Shown: positions 36,158 to 45,227, numbered from the stretch's first letter. The stretch is DNA of 63,658 nucleotides from Veillonella sp. R32 (GCF_010093125.1 NZ_NMZQ01000048.1:1-63658); one strand, 5' to 3'. Made by a program: numbers and translations. The notes: generated by a model not told the origin, from the letters alone.

Positions 36158-36611
36158 GCGCTATCAATTCTTACGGGCTACGGCCATTGAAAAGTTAAAA
36201 GCTATAAAAGAGCATGAGGGAAATACAACAGCAGGTGCTGAGGATTCCCTCATGCTTGCCTATATAGGCGATGCTGTGTACTCTTTATTCGTTCGCGAGC
36301 GAATGACGGAAGCGGGCATTATGAAAGTACAAGTGTTGCATAATTTAGTCACTGAGTGTATTTGTGCTAAAGCACAGGCCAAAGTATTACAAGCTTGGGA
36401 CGAAGCACAAGTATTGACGGAGGCAGAACAGCAAGTGTCTAAACGAGCTCGTAATAGTAATGTACATGTACCTAAAAGTGCAACGGTGCAAGAATATAGA
36501 GCGAGTACCGCCTTTGAAGCCGTTTTAGGCTATTTGTATCGAACGGGCCAAACCGAACGATTAGAGATTTTAATGGCAAAGGCATTTCAATATACTTTAG
36601 ATTTGATGTAA
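36147..36611 (+). CDS. mrnC: Mini-ribonuclease III
   Basis: About 154 aa, starting at GTG 36147, which overlaps the cysS end by 11 bases. It is an RNase III catalytic domain without a double-stranded-RNA-binding domain: EDSLMLAYIGDAVYSLFVRER holds the signature acidic residues, and TAFEAVLGYLY the second set. In the family it trims 23S rRNA precursor ends. Its order after cysS and before rlmB is the Firmicutes standard. Confidence 0.9.
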   Translation: MNFKRYQFLRATAIEKLKAIKEHEGNTTAGAEDSLMLAYIGDAVYSLFVRERMTEAGIMKVQVLHNLVTECICAKAQAKVLQAWDEAQVLTEAEQQVSKRARNSNVHVPKSATVQEYRASTAFEAVLGYLYRTGQTERLEILMAKAFQYTLDLM

Positions 36612-36627
36612 GAGGAGACTGAATACC

Positions 36628-37356
36628 ATGAGTGATTATATTGTAGGTCGCAATGCTGTGCGTGAAGCGTTAAAAGCAAATCGTACGATTCAGCGCCTTT
36701 TTATTACCAATGATAAAGTACAAGGGTCTTTGAAAGAAATTGTGGGGATGGCGAAAGCTGAGGGCATTGAAATTCGACGAGTAGGGGATAATCAATTAGC
36801 TAAATACGCCAATGGCGTGGTCCATCAAGGTGTTGTAGCTTTAGCTGCGCAAGTGAAATTTGCTCAATTAGAAGACGTATTGGCGTCTTGGCCGAAGGAT
36901 AAAGCACCTATTTTAGTATTACTTGATGGGATTGAAGACCCTCACAATATGGGAGCTATTATCCGTACGGCTGAATGCTGTGGTGCAACGGCTGTTTTAA
37001 TTCCCAAACGCCATACGGCGCCGATTAATGCAACCGTAGCTAAAACTTCAGCAGGTGCTTTAGAATGTATTCCTTTAGTACAGGTTGGCAATGTAGCCCA
37101 GACCATTGAAGACTTAAAAAAACAAGGCTTTTGGGTATTAGGGGCTCACATGGAAGGACAACAAACTCTATATGAAGCGGATTTAACGATCCCTTTAGTG
37201 CTGGTTATTGGTAATGAAGGGAAAGGCTTAAGCCGCTTGACCAAAGAACGGTGTGACTTTTTAGTGACCATTCCTATGTATGGCCAACTTAATTCTTTGA
37301 ATGCATCAGTGGCAGCTGCTATTTTACTCTATGAAGCGGTACGACAACGGCAATAA
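36628..37356 (+). CDS. rlmB: 23S rRNA (guanosine-2'-O-)-methyltransferase RlmB-type
   Basis: A 242-aa SPOUT/TrmH enzyme. An N-terminal substrate-binding domain (YIVGRNAVREAL) precedes the knotted methyltransferase, with LDGIEDPHNMGAIIRTAE, LVIGNEGKGLSRL and NSLNASVAAAILLYE as motifs 1-3. It methylates a ribose in 23S rRNA using SAM. An AGAGGAG site precedes the ATG. Confidence 0.9.
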   Translation: MSDYIVGRNAVREALKANRTIQRLFITNDKVQGSLKEIVGMAKAEGIEIRRVGDNQLAKYANGVVHQGVVALAAQVKFAQLEDVLASWPKDKAPILVLLDGIEDPHNMGAIIRTAECCGATAVLIPKRHTAPINATVAKTSAGALECIPLVQVGNVAQTIEDLKKQGFWVLGAHMEGQQTLYEADLTIPLVLVIGNEGKGLSRLTKERCDFLVTIPMYGQLNSLNASVAAAILLYEAVRQRQ

Positions 37357-37368
37357 CGAGGTCTTAAG

Positions 37369-37905
37369 ATGAAAGAAGACATTTTAATTGTAGACGGCTA
37401 CAATGTCATTTTTGCATGGCCTGAGCTGAAGAAAATTAGTAAAAGTTCCCTAGAACATGCCCGGTCGCGCATAAAGAGCATATTGCAAAACTATGGTAAG
37501 CATAAAGGCTATCGAGTTATTTTAGTATTTGATGGTAAATTTGCAAATCCAGGGAGTGCGGATACGTATATGACTGACGATTTTTTAGAAGTATATACGG
37601 CTGATGGTGAAACGGCAGACTCTTATATTGAGCGCACCGTATTTACTTTTAAAAACGCCTATGCTAATGTGTATGTGTGCACCTCTGACTATGCGGAACA
37701 GAGCCAAGTGTTAGGCTTTGGGGCACTGCGCATTTCAGCCCGTGAATTGAAAGCCCAAGTGGCACGGGCGAAATTAGATGAACAGCGTTACTATAAGGGT
37801 TTGCATGAACGTGATAGTTTACGTTTGCAGCGCAATGAAGTGGGGCATCAACTGGATGGCGAAGTAGCTACCCAATGGGAAAGCTTGCGACGAGGCAATA
37901 AATAG
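37369..37905 (+). CDS. yacP: NYN-domain RNase YacP (Rae1-like)
   Basis: A 178-aa PIN-like NYN protein: ILIVDGYNVIFAWPEL, VILVFDGK, DSYIERTV and VYVCTSDYAEQ carry the acidic residues of the nuclease site. In Bacillus the homologue Rae1 cuts mRNA in the ribosomal A site. It lies 12 bases after rlmB, in the same operon. Confidence 0.88.
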   Translation: MKEDILIVDGYNVIFAWPELKKISKSSLEHARSRIKSILQNYGKHKGYRVILVFDGKFANPGSADTYMTDDFLEVYTADGETADSYIERTVFTFKNAYANVYVCTSDYAEQSQVLGFGALRISARELKAQVARAKLDEQRYYKGLHERDSLRLQRNEVGHQLDGEVATQWESLRRGNK

Positions 37906-37985
37906 CCTTGCAGAACTGGGGTCTATCAAGTATAATGAAAGATACATTAGTAATGTTCTGCTAGAACAGGAGAGTGGAGGCTGGC

Positions 37986-38657
37986 ATGTGCGTTAATCAA
38001 CGCTTGAATGACGAGTACCGTCGCTATGTAGATTTATCCGATGAGGAAATTTGTAAATTAGCACAAGAGCAAGATGACCACTTAGCGGTGGATTATCTAG
38101 TGGATAAATATAAAAACTTTGTACGTGCCAAAGCTCGGTCTTATTTTTTAATTGGTGCGGATAAAGAAGACATCATTCAAGAAGGAATGATTGGTCTGTA
38201 TAAAGCAACACGTGACTTTAAAGGTGATCGGTTAGCTTCCTTTAAGGCCTTTGCGGAGCTCTGTGTAACTCGTCAGATTATTACGGCCATTAAGACGGCA
38301 ACACGACAGAAACATATTCCTCTCAATTCGTATATTTCTTTGAATAAACCAATTTATACGGATGAAGCGGAACGAACCTTGATGGATGTTCTCATTGAAG
38401 GGCAAGGTACTGATCCTGAAGAGCTATTCATTAATCGGGAGGAATTTTCCGATATTGAAGAAAAGATGGGATCTATTTTGAGTGATTTAGAAGGCAAAGT
38501 CTTGATGGGATATTTAGATGGTAAATCCTATAATGAAATTGCTGCTGAATATAATCGAAGTGTTAAATCTATTGATAATGCATTACAACGAGTGAAACGA
38601 AAATTAGAAAAATATTTAGAACATCGTAGTAACTTAGCAAAAAAGAATGAGCCATAG
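37986..38657 (+). CDS. sigH: RNA polymerase sigma factor SigH-like
   Basis: About 223 aa; ATG 37986 has GTGGAGG upstream, and an in-frame GTG (37974) lies inside that site. Sigma-70 region 2 is DYLVDKYKNFVRAKARSYFLIGADKEDIIQEGMIGLYKA, and region 4 is LSDLEGKVLMGYLDGKSYNEIAAEYNRSVKSIDNALQRVKRKL. In Bacillus SigH drives early sporulation and competence. This lineage is not known as a classical sporulator, so competence or stationary phase is the likelier role here (inference). Confidence 0.9.
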   Translation: MCVNQRLNDEYRRYVDLSDEEICKLAQEQDDHLAVDYLVDKYKNFVRAKARSYFLIGADKEDIIQEGMIGLYKATRDFKGDRLASFKAFAELCVTRQIITAIKTATRQKHIPLNSYISLNKPIYTDEAERTLMDVLIEGQGTDPEELFINREEFSDIEEKMGSILSDLEGKVLMGYLDGKSYNEIAAEYNRSVKSIDNALQRVKRKLEKYLEHRSNLAKKNEP

Positions 38658-38671
38658 GAAGGATGACAATT

Positions 38672-38908
38672 GTGAGAAATTTCTTGATGTTTGCAGAAGT
38701 GGTAGTAGCTATTTTATTGATTTTGGTGGTTGTATTACAATCGAGTAAGAGTGCTGGTATGGGCGGTGCCGTTAGTGGTGCAGCTGATTCCGTATTTGGT
38801 GGTAAAGCCCGTGGTATTGATGGGTTGTTATCGAAATGCACTATCGTATTGGGCATTCTTTTTGCCATCTTAAGCTTATTCTTAGGAATCTACTTAAATC
38901 AATATTAA
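38672..38908 (+). CDS. secG: Preprotein translocase subunit SecG
   Basis: About 78 aa; GTG 38672 is chosen because GGAAGG is well placed, whereas ATG 38663 touches it. Two membrane helices flank the SecG loop (LQSSKSAGMGGAVSGAADSVFGG). It assists SecYE in protein export. A terminator follows. Confidence 0.9.
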   Translation: MRNFLMFAEVVVAILLILVVVLQSSKSAGMGGAVSGAADSVFGGKARGIDGLLSKCTIVLGILFAILSLFLGIYLNQY

Positions 38909-38912
38909 TGGG

Positions 38913-38936
38913 AGCCTGCCTTGTGCAGGCTTTTTT
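38913..38936 (+). terminator. Terminator between secG and rnr
   Basis: AGCCTGC (38913-38919) pairs with GCAGGCT (38925-38931) on a 5-base loop, then T's. rnr may need readthrough or its own promoter. Confidence 0.85.
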
Positions 38937-38953
38937 GGTAGAGGTAAGAAACT

Positions 38954-41347
38954 ATGGAAGATATGAAAAACAAAATTCTAGCATTTTTTAAAGCCATTAG
39001 TCCGGAAGCCTATCATATTGAAGATGCGGCCTATATTTTAGGTATTAAAGGGGCCGATGAATTAGAAACTTTCATGAGTCAGGTAAAAGCACTGGCTGAA
39101 GCGGGTTTGTTAGTTAAGCGAAGTGGAGACTATTATAAGTTGACAGCGCCTACTTCGACAGCTATAGTTGATAAAAAGCAAGGAAACACCGTAACTGGTA
39201 CTTATAAGAGCTTGCGTAATGGTCGTGGTCTGGTTGTAGATGAAACAGGAACTCATGAAGTGGCTATTGGTCCTGATGATCGCAATGGAGCTATGCATAA
39301 TGATAAAGTAGTGGCTCATATATTCCGTTTTGGCCGTGTAGGGGAACAGCGACCAGAGGGGCGTGTTGAGAAAATAATTGAACATGTAAATACGAGTATT
39401 GTTGGCACTTATGATCGACAACGTCAATTCGGTTTTGTTACGCCTGATGATGAACGATTAGGTGATGATATTTATGTGGCCTTACCAGACTCTTTAGAAG
39501 CTCGCAGTGGGGCTAAAGTATTGGTTGAGATTACAGCTTGGCCAGATGCGAAAGGTCGACAACCGGAAGGGAAAATTACGCAAATATTAGGGTATACTGG
39601 TGACGTGGGCGTAGATATTAATTGCATTATGGCGGCCCATAAGATTCCCTTTGCGTTTCCCGAATCTGTTTTAGATGAAGCCAAACAGGTTAATTTTGAG
39701 GTAGCTGTAACGGGCAAACGTCTTGACTTGCGAGATGTGCCCATGATTACCATTGATGGTGAAGATGCTAAAGATTTAGACGATGCTGTAAGTTGTAAAC
39801 AGTTGGCCAATGGACACTATCAATTAGGCGTTCACATTGCCGATGTAAGTCATTATGTAAGAGGCAATACAGCTATTGATAAGGAAGCCTATAAACGGGG
39901 GACTAGCGTGTATTTAGTAGACCGTGTGGTACCTATGTTACCAACGGTATTGTCCAATGGCATTTGTAGCTTAAATGCTAAGGAAGACCGTTATGCTATG
40001 AGTTGTATTATGGAGATTAACCATGCAGGCAAAGTGGTTGATTTTACCATTAGTCCATCAGTAATTCAGGTAGATCGTCGTTGTAGCTATCCTGAAATAT
40101 ATAAAGCTTTAGAAGAAGAGATTATTCCTGATGATTTATTACCACTTATGCCAATGGTACATGAATTACATGAAGTGGCTAAAATTTTAATTACTATGCG
40201 TGAAAAATCAGGTGCCATTTCTTTTGAATTTCCAGAGTATAAGATTTTATTAGCCAATGATGGTACACCACTTAAGATTGTTCGTAAAGACCGTACAATT
40301 GCGGAAAAAATTATTGAAGCATGTATGTTGATTGCGAATGAAACGGTAGCAAAATATTTGCGTGATTCAGGAAAACCTGCTATCTATCGTATTCATGAAC
40401 AACCAAGTGAAGAAAAATTACAAGCCTTGCAAACGGTGGTAACCTATTTAGGCAAACCTTTCCACTTAGCCGAAGGCGCAGTCGAACCAAAAGATATTCA
40501 GCAATTCTTAGATAGCTTGGCAGGCACTGATGTAGAACAAATTGCGCAGATTATGACATTACGGTCCATGCAACAAGCTCGTTATTCGTCAGTGAATGTG
40601 GGGCACTTTGGTTTGGCCTCGGCTTGTTATACTCATTTTACTTCACCAATACGTCGTTATCCTGATTTAATTGTTCATCGCCTCTTGAAAAAGCGGTTAC
40701 ATTGGCCAGATGGGTATAGTAAGTACGATGATTCAGAAGAATACTTAGCTACCGCTGCAGACCATTGCTCTTTACAAGAACAAGTGGCAGTGGCTGCTGA
40801 ACGAGATACTAATGATCTAAAAAAAGTTCAATATATGGAACCTTATGTGGGCGAAGTTTTCGATGGCAAGATTAGCTCTATTACTTCCTTTGGGATGTTT
40901 GTAGAGCTTGATAATGGCATTGATGGCCTAGTTCACATTGCTACGATGGATGATGATTATTATTTCTTTGACGAAGAGCACTTCTTATTAGTTGGGCGGC
41001 GCACTGGTCGGACTTATCATTTAGGGGAAGCTGTGAAAGTGACACTGATTAAAGCTGATAAGGATAAAAAGCAAATAGACTTCCTATTAGGTGAAATAGA
41101 CGCCGCCACATTGATTCAAAAATCATTGCGTAGTCGAAATCGTTTAAGTGGGAGTAGTCAATTCAGTAGCAATCGTAGTATTAGTGGTAAAGACCGCAAG
41201 CGTAAGTCAAGTTCTTCGGCAGGCAAGCAAAAGAGCCGTAAAAAATTGGCACGAGATTCTTTTGGTAAAGTAGCTAAAAAAACAAAGGCTAAAAAGCAAG
41301 GTAAAAAAGGTAGTAAAAGCAAGAAAAAAGGCAGTAAAAAGAAATAG
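38954..41347 (+). CDS. rnr: Ribonuclease R
   Basis: A 797-aa 3'-5' exoribonuclease: N-terminal winged helix, two cold-shock domains, the RNB domain with DGEDAKDLDDAVSC (the Asp cluster binding Mg) and HFGLASACYTHFTSPIRRYPDLIVHR, an S1 domain (GEVFDGKISSITSFGMFVEL) and a very basic Lys/Ser tail from about residue 740. It degrades structured RNA and, with SmpB-tmRNA, mRNAs from stalled ribosomes; smpB and ssrA follow directly. Confidence 0.95.
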   Translation: MEDMKNKILAFFKAISPEAYHIEDAAYILGIKGADELETFMSQVKALAEAGLLVKRSGDYYKLTAPTSTAIVDKKQGNTVTGTYKSLRNGRGLVVDETGTHEVAIGPDDRNGAMHNDKVVAHIFRFGRVGEQRPEGRVEKIIEHVNTSIVGTYDRQRQFGFVTPDDERLGDDIYVALPDSLEARSGAKVLVEITAWPDAKGRQPEGKITQILGYTGDVGVDINCIMAAHKIPFAFPESVLDEAKQVNFEVAVTGKRLDLRDVPMITIDGEDAKDLDDAVSCKQLANGHYQLGVHIADVSHYVRGNTAIDKEAYKRGTSVYLVDRVVPMLPTVLSNGICSLNAKEDRYAMSCIMEINHAGKVVDFTISPSVIQVDRRCSYPEIYKALEEEIIPDDLLPLMPMVHELHEVAKILITMREKSGAISFEFPEYKILLANDGTPLKIVRKDRTIAEKIIEACMLIANETVAKYLRDSGKPAIYRIHEQPSEEKLQALQTVVTYLGKPFHLAEGAVEPKDIQQFLDSLAGTDVEQIAQIMTLRSMQQARYSSVNVGHFGLASACYTHFTSPIRRYPDLIVHRLLKKRLHWPDGYSKYDDSEEYLATAADHCSLQEQVAVAAERDTNDLKKVQYMEPYVGEVFDGKISSITSFGMFVELDNGIDGLVHIATMDDDYYFFDEEHFLLVGRRTGRTYHLGEAVKVTLIKADKDKKQIDFLLGEIDAATLIQKSLRSRNRLSGSSQFSSNRSISGKDRKRKSSSSAGKQKSRKKLARDSFGKVAKKTKAKKQGKKGSKSKKKGSKKK

Positions 41348-41368
41348 TAATAGTTGAGGAGGAACGTA

Positions 41369-41848
41369 GTGAGTAAGGCAAAAAAAGATAGTAGTAGTTT
41401 AATTGCTGATAATCGCAAAGCGCGCCATGATTATCATATACATGAAACCTTTGAAGCAGGGATTGCCCTGACCGGCACGGAAGTAAAATCGATTCGTCAG
41501 GGTCGATTGAATTTAAAGGATAGTTACTGTGCCATTCAAAATGGTGAATTGTTCTTGTTTCAAGCGCATATTAGTCCCTATGAACAAGGTAATCAATTTA
41601 ATCATGAGCCTATGAGAACGCGAAAGTTATTAATGCATCGTAGTGAAATTAATCGTTTATTAGGGCAAGTAAAGGAAAAAGGATTTTCTTTGGTGCCACT
41701 AAATTTCCATTTTGCTCATGGTTTAATTAAAGTGACAGTAGGCCTAGTGACAGGTAAGAAAAATTACGATAAGCGCCAAGATATTGCCGATCGTGATGCA
41801 CAACGAGATATTCGTCGTCGTATGAAAGAGCAGAGACGAGATTATTAA
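41369..41848 (+). CDS. smpB: SsrA-binding protein SmpB
   Basis: About 159 aa, starting at GTG 41369 with GAGGAGG upstream. It is an OB-fold tmRNA partner: NRKARHDYHIHETFEAGIALTGTEVKSIRQGRLNLKDSYC and FSLVPLNFHF are conserved, and the C-terminal basic tail (KRQDIADRDAQRDIRRRMKE) mimics mRNA in the ribosome. It lies next to its RNA partner. Confidence 0.95.
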   Translation: MSKAKKDSSSLIADNRKARHDYHIHETFEAGIALTGTEVKSIRQGRLNLKDSYCAIQNGELFLFQAHISPYEQGNQFNHEPMRTRKLLMHRSEINRLLGQVKEKGFSLVPLNFHFAHGLIKVTVGLVTGKKNYDKRQDIADRDAQRDIRRRMKEQRRDY

Positions 41849-41914
41849 CGTAAAAGGGAGCATAGGAGAAGATAAAAGTAGGGGTTATAGGGAATTTAAA
41901 ACTATTTGAAACAT

Positions 41915-41958
41915 AAAAAAGGCAGTAGGAGCTAGTCGATGACTATTTCCTACTGCCT
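41915..41958 (-). terminator. Terminator of ssrA, shared by smpB
   Basis: AGGCAGTAGGA (41920-41930) pairs with TCCTACTGCCT (41948-41958); on the minus strand the stem is followed by T's (plus-strand A run at 41915-41920). It ends tmRNA transcription and may also act on the convergent smpB side. Confidence 0.85.
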
Positions 41959-41968
41959 ATATTAGTTG

Positions 41969-42312
41969 TGGTGGAGACGAGGGGAATCGAACCCCTGTCC
42001 AAAAGCGTTGCCCCATAGACTTCTCCGAGTGCAGTCGCTGTTTTAGAGTCTTAGTTAGCTATTGTACAACGACAAACTACACTAACCCAGCTCAGAAGTT
42101 TAACCTAATTTACTTGAGCATATAAATTAGGCGAGCCCGTAGTTTGACGCCTTATCCCTGCTCACGGGCAGAGCAAGGTAAGACGTAGCTTATGCAGCTA
42201 ATGCAAAGTTTTCTTTTGCGTTTAATTTAAAAGTTCCACCGTTTTACGGCCTCATGGAACGCCGACTCGCTATCTATGATACACGCACCCCTGTCGAAAC
42301 CATTACGTCCCC
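41969..42312 (-). ncRNA. ssrA: tmRNA (ssrA)
   Basis: The minus strand begins GGGGACGTAATGGTTTCGAC at 42312 and ends with a tRNA-like T-arm and acceptor (GGTTCGATTCCCCT, CTCCACCA) at 41969, about 344 nt with CCA encoded. The tag frame at 42222-42193 reads N-A-K-E-N-F-A-L-A-A followed by TAA, a typical proteolysis tag. The 5' GGGGACG pairs with the 3' CGTCTCC to form the acceptor. It works with SmpB in trans-translation. Confidence 0.95.
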
Positions 42313-42325
42313 AAGTGTGTGTACA

Positions 42326-42353
42326 ATCTATAATTGTGTGTATGATTATAGAT
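42326..42353. repeat. 9-bp inverted repeat upstream of ssrA
   Basis: ATCTATAAT (42326-42334) and ATTATAGAT (42345-42353) are perfect inverted repeats, embedded in GT-rich sequence (TGTGTGTA). They lie at 14-41 bases before the tmRNA 5' end, in its promoter region, and may be an operator or simply promoter elements. Confidence 0.5.
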
Positions 42354-42440
42354 CTTGTGTGTATAGGTGTACATATAATTATAAACAACCGTGGTAAGAG
42401 TGTCAAATGACAACTATAAAAATAAATTTGAAAAAGTGTA

Positions 42441-42469
42441 TTGACATGATTGTAAAGTTTGCGTATAAT
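42441..42469 (+). promoter_or_regulatory. Consensus promoter of tRNA-Leu
   Basis: TTGACA (42441-42446), a 17-base spacer, and TATAAT (42464-42469), 18 bases before the mature tRNA 5' end. Confidence 0.85.
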
Positions 42470-42487
42470 AACTATTGTTCCGAACGT

Positions 42488-42571
42488 GCCGGAGTGGCGG
42501 AATGGCAGACGCACTTGACTCAAAATCAAGCGGGTAACACCGTGTGGGTTCAAGTCCCACCTCCGGCACCA
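42488..42571 (+). tRNA. tRNA-Leu (anticodon CAA)
   Basis: An 84-nt class II tRNA. Acceptor GCCGGAG (42488-42494) pairs with CTCCGGC, followed by encoded ACCA. The anticodon stem CTTGA/TCAAG frames loop CTCAAAA with anticodon CAA, decoding TTG. The long variable arm (GCGGGTAACACCGT) and T arm (GTGGGTTCAAGTCCCAC) are clear. Confidence 0.95.
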
Positions 42572-42605
42572 GTCTTGAGAGTTGCTTGATTGTAGTAGCT
42601 TTCAA

Positions 42606-42650
42606 AAAGACCATCAAATCTTATGAAATAGGTTTGATGGTCTTTTTTTG
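42606..42650. terminator. Terminator between tRNA-Leu and the convergent permease gene
   Basis: AAGACCATCAAA pairs with TTTGATGGTCTT across a loop of 13-14 bases, then a run of T's; A's precede it on the other strand, so it may serve both sides. Confidence 0.85.
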
Positions 42651-42665
42651 TTTTTTCTAGGTCAT

Positions 42666-43694
42666 TTACCAGATACCCAGGAGATATTGTAAAAGTAAGG
42701 ATGTTATGGTGATGCTGAGCCAACATAAAAAGCCTATGAATAGAGGTGTAACACCGCTCCGGATTAATTTTAATATATCCGTATTAAGGCCGATGGCGAC
42801 CATAGCAATGACGATAAAGAATTTAGACAAAGTTTTCAGAGGGCTAAAAACTTCCGTTGGAATGCCCATAGTTAGGGCTAGGGTCGTTAATAAGCTGGCA
42901 CCAATAAAGTATAAAATAAACACAGGAAATACCTTGCGGATGCTTGGTGTGGTTGAGGTAGTTGGTGTTTTACTAGCTATTATATAGGCTAGTAGTAAGG
43001 TAATGGGAATAATAGCTAAAGTTCGCGTTAGCTTTACGGTAACAGCTTTATCTAACGTTTCAGAACCTAGGTTAAACATACTATCCCAGGTAGCAGCGGT
43101 AGCCGTAACGGAAGACGTATCATTAACGGCAGTACCAGCAAATAGACCAAAAGCTTCACCTGATGAGGGAGAAAGACCGAGGTATACACCGAGGGTGGGA
43201 AATAAGAGCGCAGCCATCACATTAAAAAAGAAAATGACTGAAATCGCTTGGGCAATCTCCTTGTCATCAGCCTTTATAATGGGGGCCGTAGCAGCAATGG
43301 CTGAGCCACCACAAATGGAAGAACCTACACCGATTAAAGTCGCCATAGTACTATTGATTGATAGATAGCGATAACAGAGATACGCTACCAGTAAAGCCAC
43401 AGTAATGGTACAAATGATGATGGGGAGTGATTGAAGGCCTGTTTCTAGGACGATTCGTAGATTTAGACCAAAGCCTAAGAGGATAACGGCGTATTGTAAA
43501 ATTTTTTTACTGGCGTAGGATATGCCTTTGGTAAATGGGCCCCGCTTGAAGGGGAACTGACCTATGAGCATACCTATTAAAATTGCTATTACAGGGCCTC
43601 CAATTAAAGGAAATTGTTGCCCTAGTAAATGGCTAGGGATGGCTAAGCCGATACAAAGAATTAAACCGAGTCTTTCTTGTTGTAACCATTTCAT
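42666..43694 (-). CDS. YeiH-family (UPF0324) putative sulfate/sulfonate exporter
   Basis: About 342 aa, with about ten membrane helices. The start is minus-strand ATG at 43694, behind GGAGGG; a longer TTG start lies inside that site. Family stretches include [43 protein letters not shown] and [16 protein letters not shown]. Members are inner-membrane anion exporters of uncertain substrate. It is monocistronic. Confidence 0.85.
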   Translation of the reverse strand: MKWLQQERLGLILCIGLAIPSHLLGQQFPLIGGPVIAILIGMLIGQFPFKRGPFTKGISYASKKILQYAVILLGFGLNLRIVLETGLQSLPIIICTITVALLVAYLCYRYLSINSTMATLIGVGSSICGGSAIAATAPIIKADDKEIAQAISVIFFFNVMAALLFPTLGVYLGLSPSSGEAFGLFAGTAVNDTSSVTATAATWDSMFNLGSETLDKAVTVKLTRTLAIIPITLLLAYIIASKTPTTSTTPSIRKVFPVFILYFIGASLLTTLALTMGIPTEVFSPLKTLSKFFIVIAMVAIGLNTDILKLIRSGVTPLFIGFLCWLSITITSLLLQYLLGIW

Positions 43695-44140
43695 ACACAA
43701 ACCCTCCAAATTGTCACAATAAGACTACTATACAGACATTGGTAATAATTTGTATTTATTTTATCATAAATCATTTTAAAAATTTAGTTGAAAATAGAAA
43801 TATAACATAAAATTTAGTTAAATCTACTAAAATTCACCTTAAAATTAAAAATTAAACTAGGTAATCTTTGATTATATAGTTAATTTTCTCTTATATTCTT
43901 AATTCCTTTATAATTAATATGAATTTAAGTAGTCTGGCTACGATGAAGAAATGATTGAAATTGATTGAATTTGAATAAAAGTGATGACAAATGATGAGGT
44001 TAGTGATAAAATACAAGTCTGAATAAAAGTACCTACTTATATTTTTATGAAGTAGGCACTTTTAGGCTAGTTAGTTTACCCTTTGGTAAACGACAGCTGT
44101 GTAGGTCTAAAAAGAATGTTGTAAGAAAGGGGGCTTTGTG
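43695..44140. other. Intergenic region with a possible small RNA
   Basis: AT-rich, between divergent yeiH-like and yagU-like genes. TATAAT at 43909-43914 with a poor -35, and a hairpin AAAAGTACCTACTT (44025-44038) with AAGTAGGCACTTTT (44050-44063), could delimit a transcript of about 140 nt on the plus strand. It has no plausible coding frame; the hairpin could equally be a leader structure of the yagU-like gene. Confidence 0.3.
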
Positions 44141-44695
44141 ATGAATGTAGGTTTTAATTACATCACAGAACCAGGCCGACGCCGTGTAGGGTTATCCATT
44201 GTAATCGGTATTATTGTAGGTATTATTGGTGCTATTGCTAAATGGGGGTGGGAAGTACCATTTCCGCCACGTGATCCTAATGTATTTTGGCCACTAGGCG
44301 CTATGGAACGTGTAACACCACCTAAAGTTTTGTTAGATATGTTCCATGCACCAGATTTGTCATATACGTTTTCTGGCATTCATTTACCATTGGATGTATT
44401 TATTGTTCACGTATTATTCTCTGTAGTTTTCGGTATTATGTATTGTGTAATTGCTGAATATTGGCCCCGTGTTAAAATGTGGCAAGGTTGTGTATTCGGC
44501 TTTTTCACATATTTATTTGCCCATGTTATTGTTATGCCTTTGATGGGCTTAGTACCACCATTGCCTCAGATTCCATTTGATGAAAATCTTTCTGAATTAT
44601 TTGGTCATCTATGGTGGTTATGGATTATGGAAGTTGCTCGCCGTGATTTACGTAATCGTATGACGGGTGAATTAGATCCTGAAAAATACGTATAA
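44141..44695 (+). CDS. yagU: YagU-like inner membrane protein (DUF1440)
   Basis: About 184 aa; ATG 44141 has AAAGGGGG at a good distance. It has three to four membrane helices. Similarity to E. coli YagU is clear in RRRVGLSIVIGIIVGIIGAIAKWGWEVPFPPR, the middle YTFSGIHLPLDVFIVHVLFS, and EIFGHL-like ELFGHLWWLWIMEVARRDLRNRMT. In E. coli it is linked to acid tolerance; the mechanism is unknown. A terminator follows. Confidence 0.82.
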   Translation: MNVGFNYITEPGRRRVGLSIVIGIIVGIIGAIAKWGWEVPFPPRDPNVFWPLGAMERVTPPKVLLDMFHAPDLSYTFSGIHLPLDVFIVHVLFSVVFGIMYCVIAEYWPRVKMWQGCVFGFFTYLFAHVIVMPLMGLVPPLPQIPFDENLSELFGHLWWLWIMEVARRDLRNRMTGELDPEKYV

Positions 44696-44760
44696 CTGTT
44701 TATATGGTATAGCACAGTTTAAACATGGTGTTATATCATCACTAAACCCTGCATAATGAC

Positions 44761-44818
44761 AAAAGGGCTGTAACCCTAATGCTGGATTGACTCCGCATTG
44801 TGTTACAGCCCTTTATTT
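44761..44818. terminator. Bidirectional terminator between yagU-like and rubrerythrin-like genes
   Basis: AAAGGGCTGTAAC pairs perfectly with GTTACAGCCCTTT (44802-44814) over a 28-base loop, with A/T tracts on both sides. Confidence 0.8.
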
Positions 44819-44822
44819 TGTA

Positions 44823-45227
44823 CTATTTACCATATTTTTCAAATAAAGCTTTTAACAGCTTGCCATGATTGACTTCTTGTTTAGCAATGATATTCATATG
44901 ATCAGCCGCTGCCGTAAGGCCGGCTGTTCGTAACTCGGTAGCTCGCTCGTCGAGGCGATCGCCAGCTTGTTCTTCTAGTTGTTGAATTTGTTTGGCTACT
45001 TCCCAGAAGTCTGGCTTTTGTTCACCATTACAAAGTGCATAAAAGCCGGCGTGTTCTGCTTCTTGTACAGCGATTTCATGGAAGATAGCAGCTACATCTT
45101 CTAAGCCTTGTTCTTTAGCCAAAAGATATAAAGTCATATAAACGCGAGTACCATATAACTCGGCCTCCACGCCACCTTTAAAAATTTCTTCAAATTTAGT
45201 GCCTTTTGTTACATTGTAAAAACTCAT
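44823..45227 (-). CDS. Rubrerythrin-like ferritin-fold protein without rubredoxin domain
   Basis: A 134-aa four-helix di-iron type protein; AGGAGG precedes the minus-strand ATG. Candidate iron ligands are in GGVEAELYGTRVYMTLY, FHEIAVQEAEHAGFY and NIIAKQEVNHGKLL. No CxxC rubredoxin segment is present, so electrons would come from another protein. Family members reduce peroxide in anaerobes, which fits the ferritin elsewhere in the window. Its transcription ends at the shared terminator. Confidence 0.8.
   Translation of the reverse strand: MSFYNVTKGTKFEEIFKGGVEAELYGTRVYMTLYLLAKEQGLEDVAAIFHEIAVQEAEHAGFYALCNGEQKPDFWEVAKQIQQLEEQAGDRLDERATELRTAGLTAAADHMNIIAKQEVNHGKLLKALFEKYGK

Noticed and set aside
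42227-42617. Open frames across tmRNA and tRNA-Leu on both strands
   Set aside because: They cover the structural RNAs and their spacers and have no coding character.
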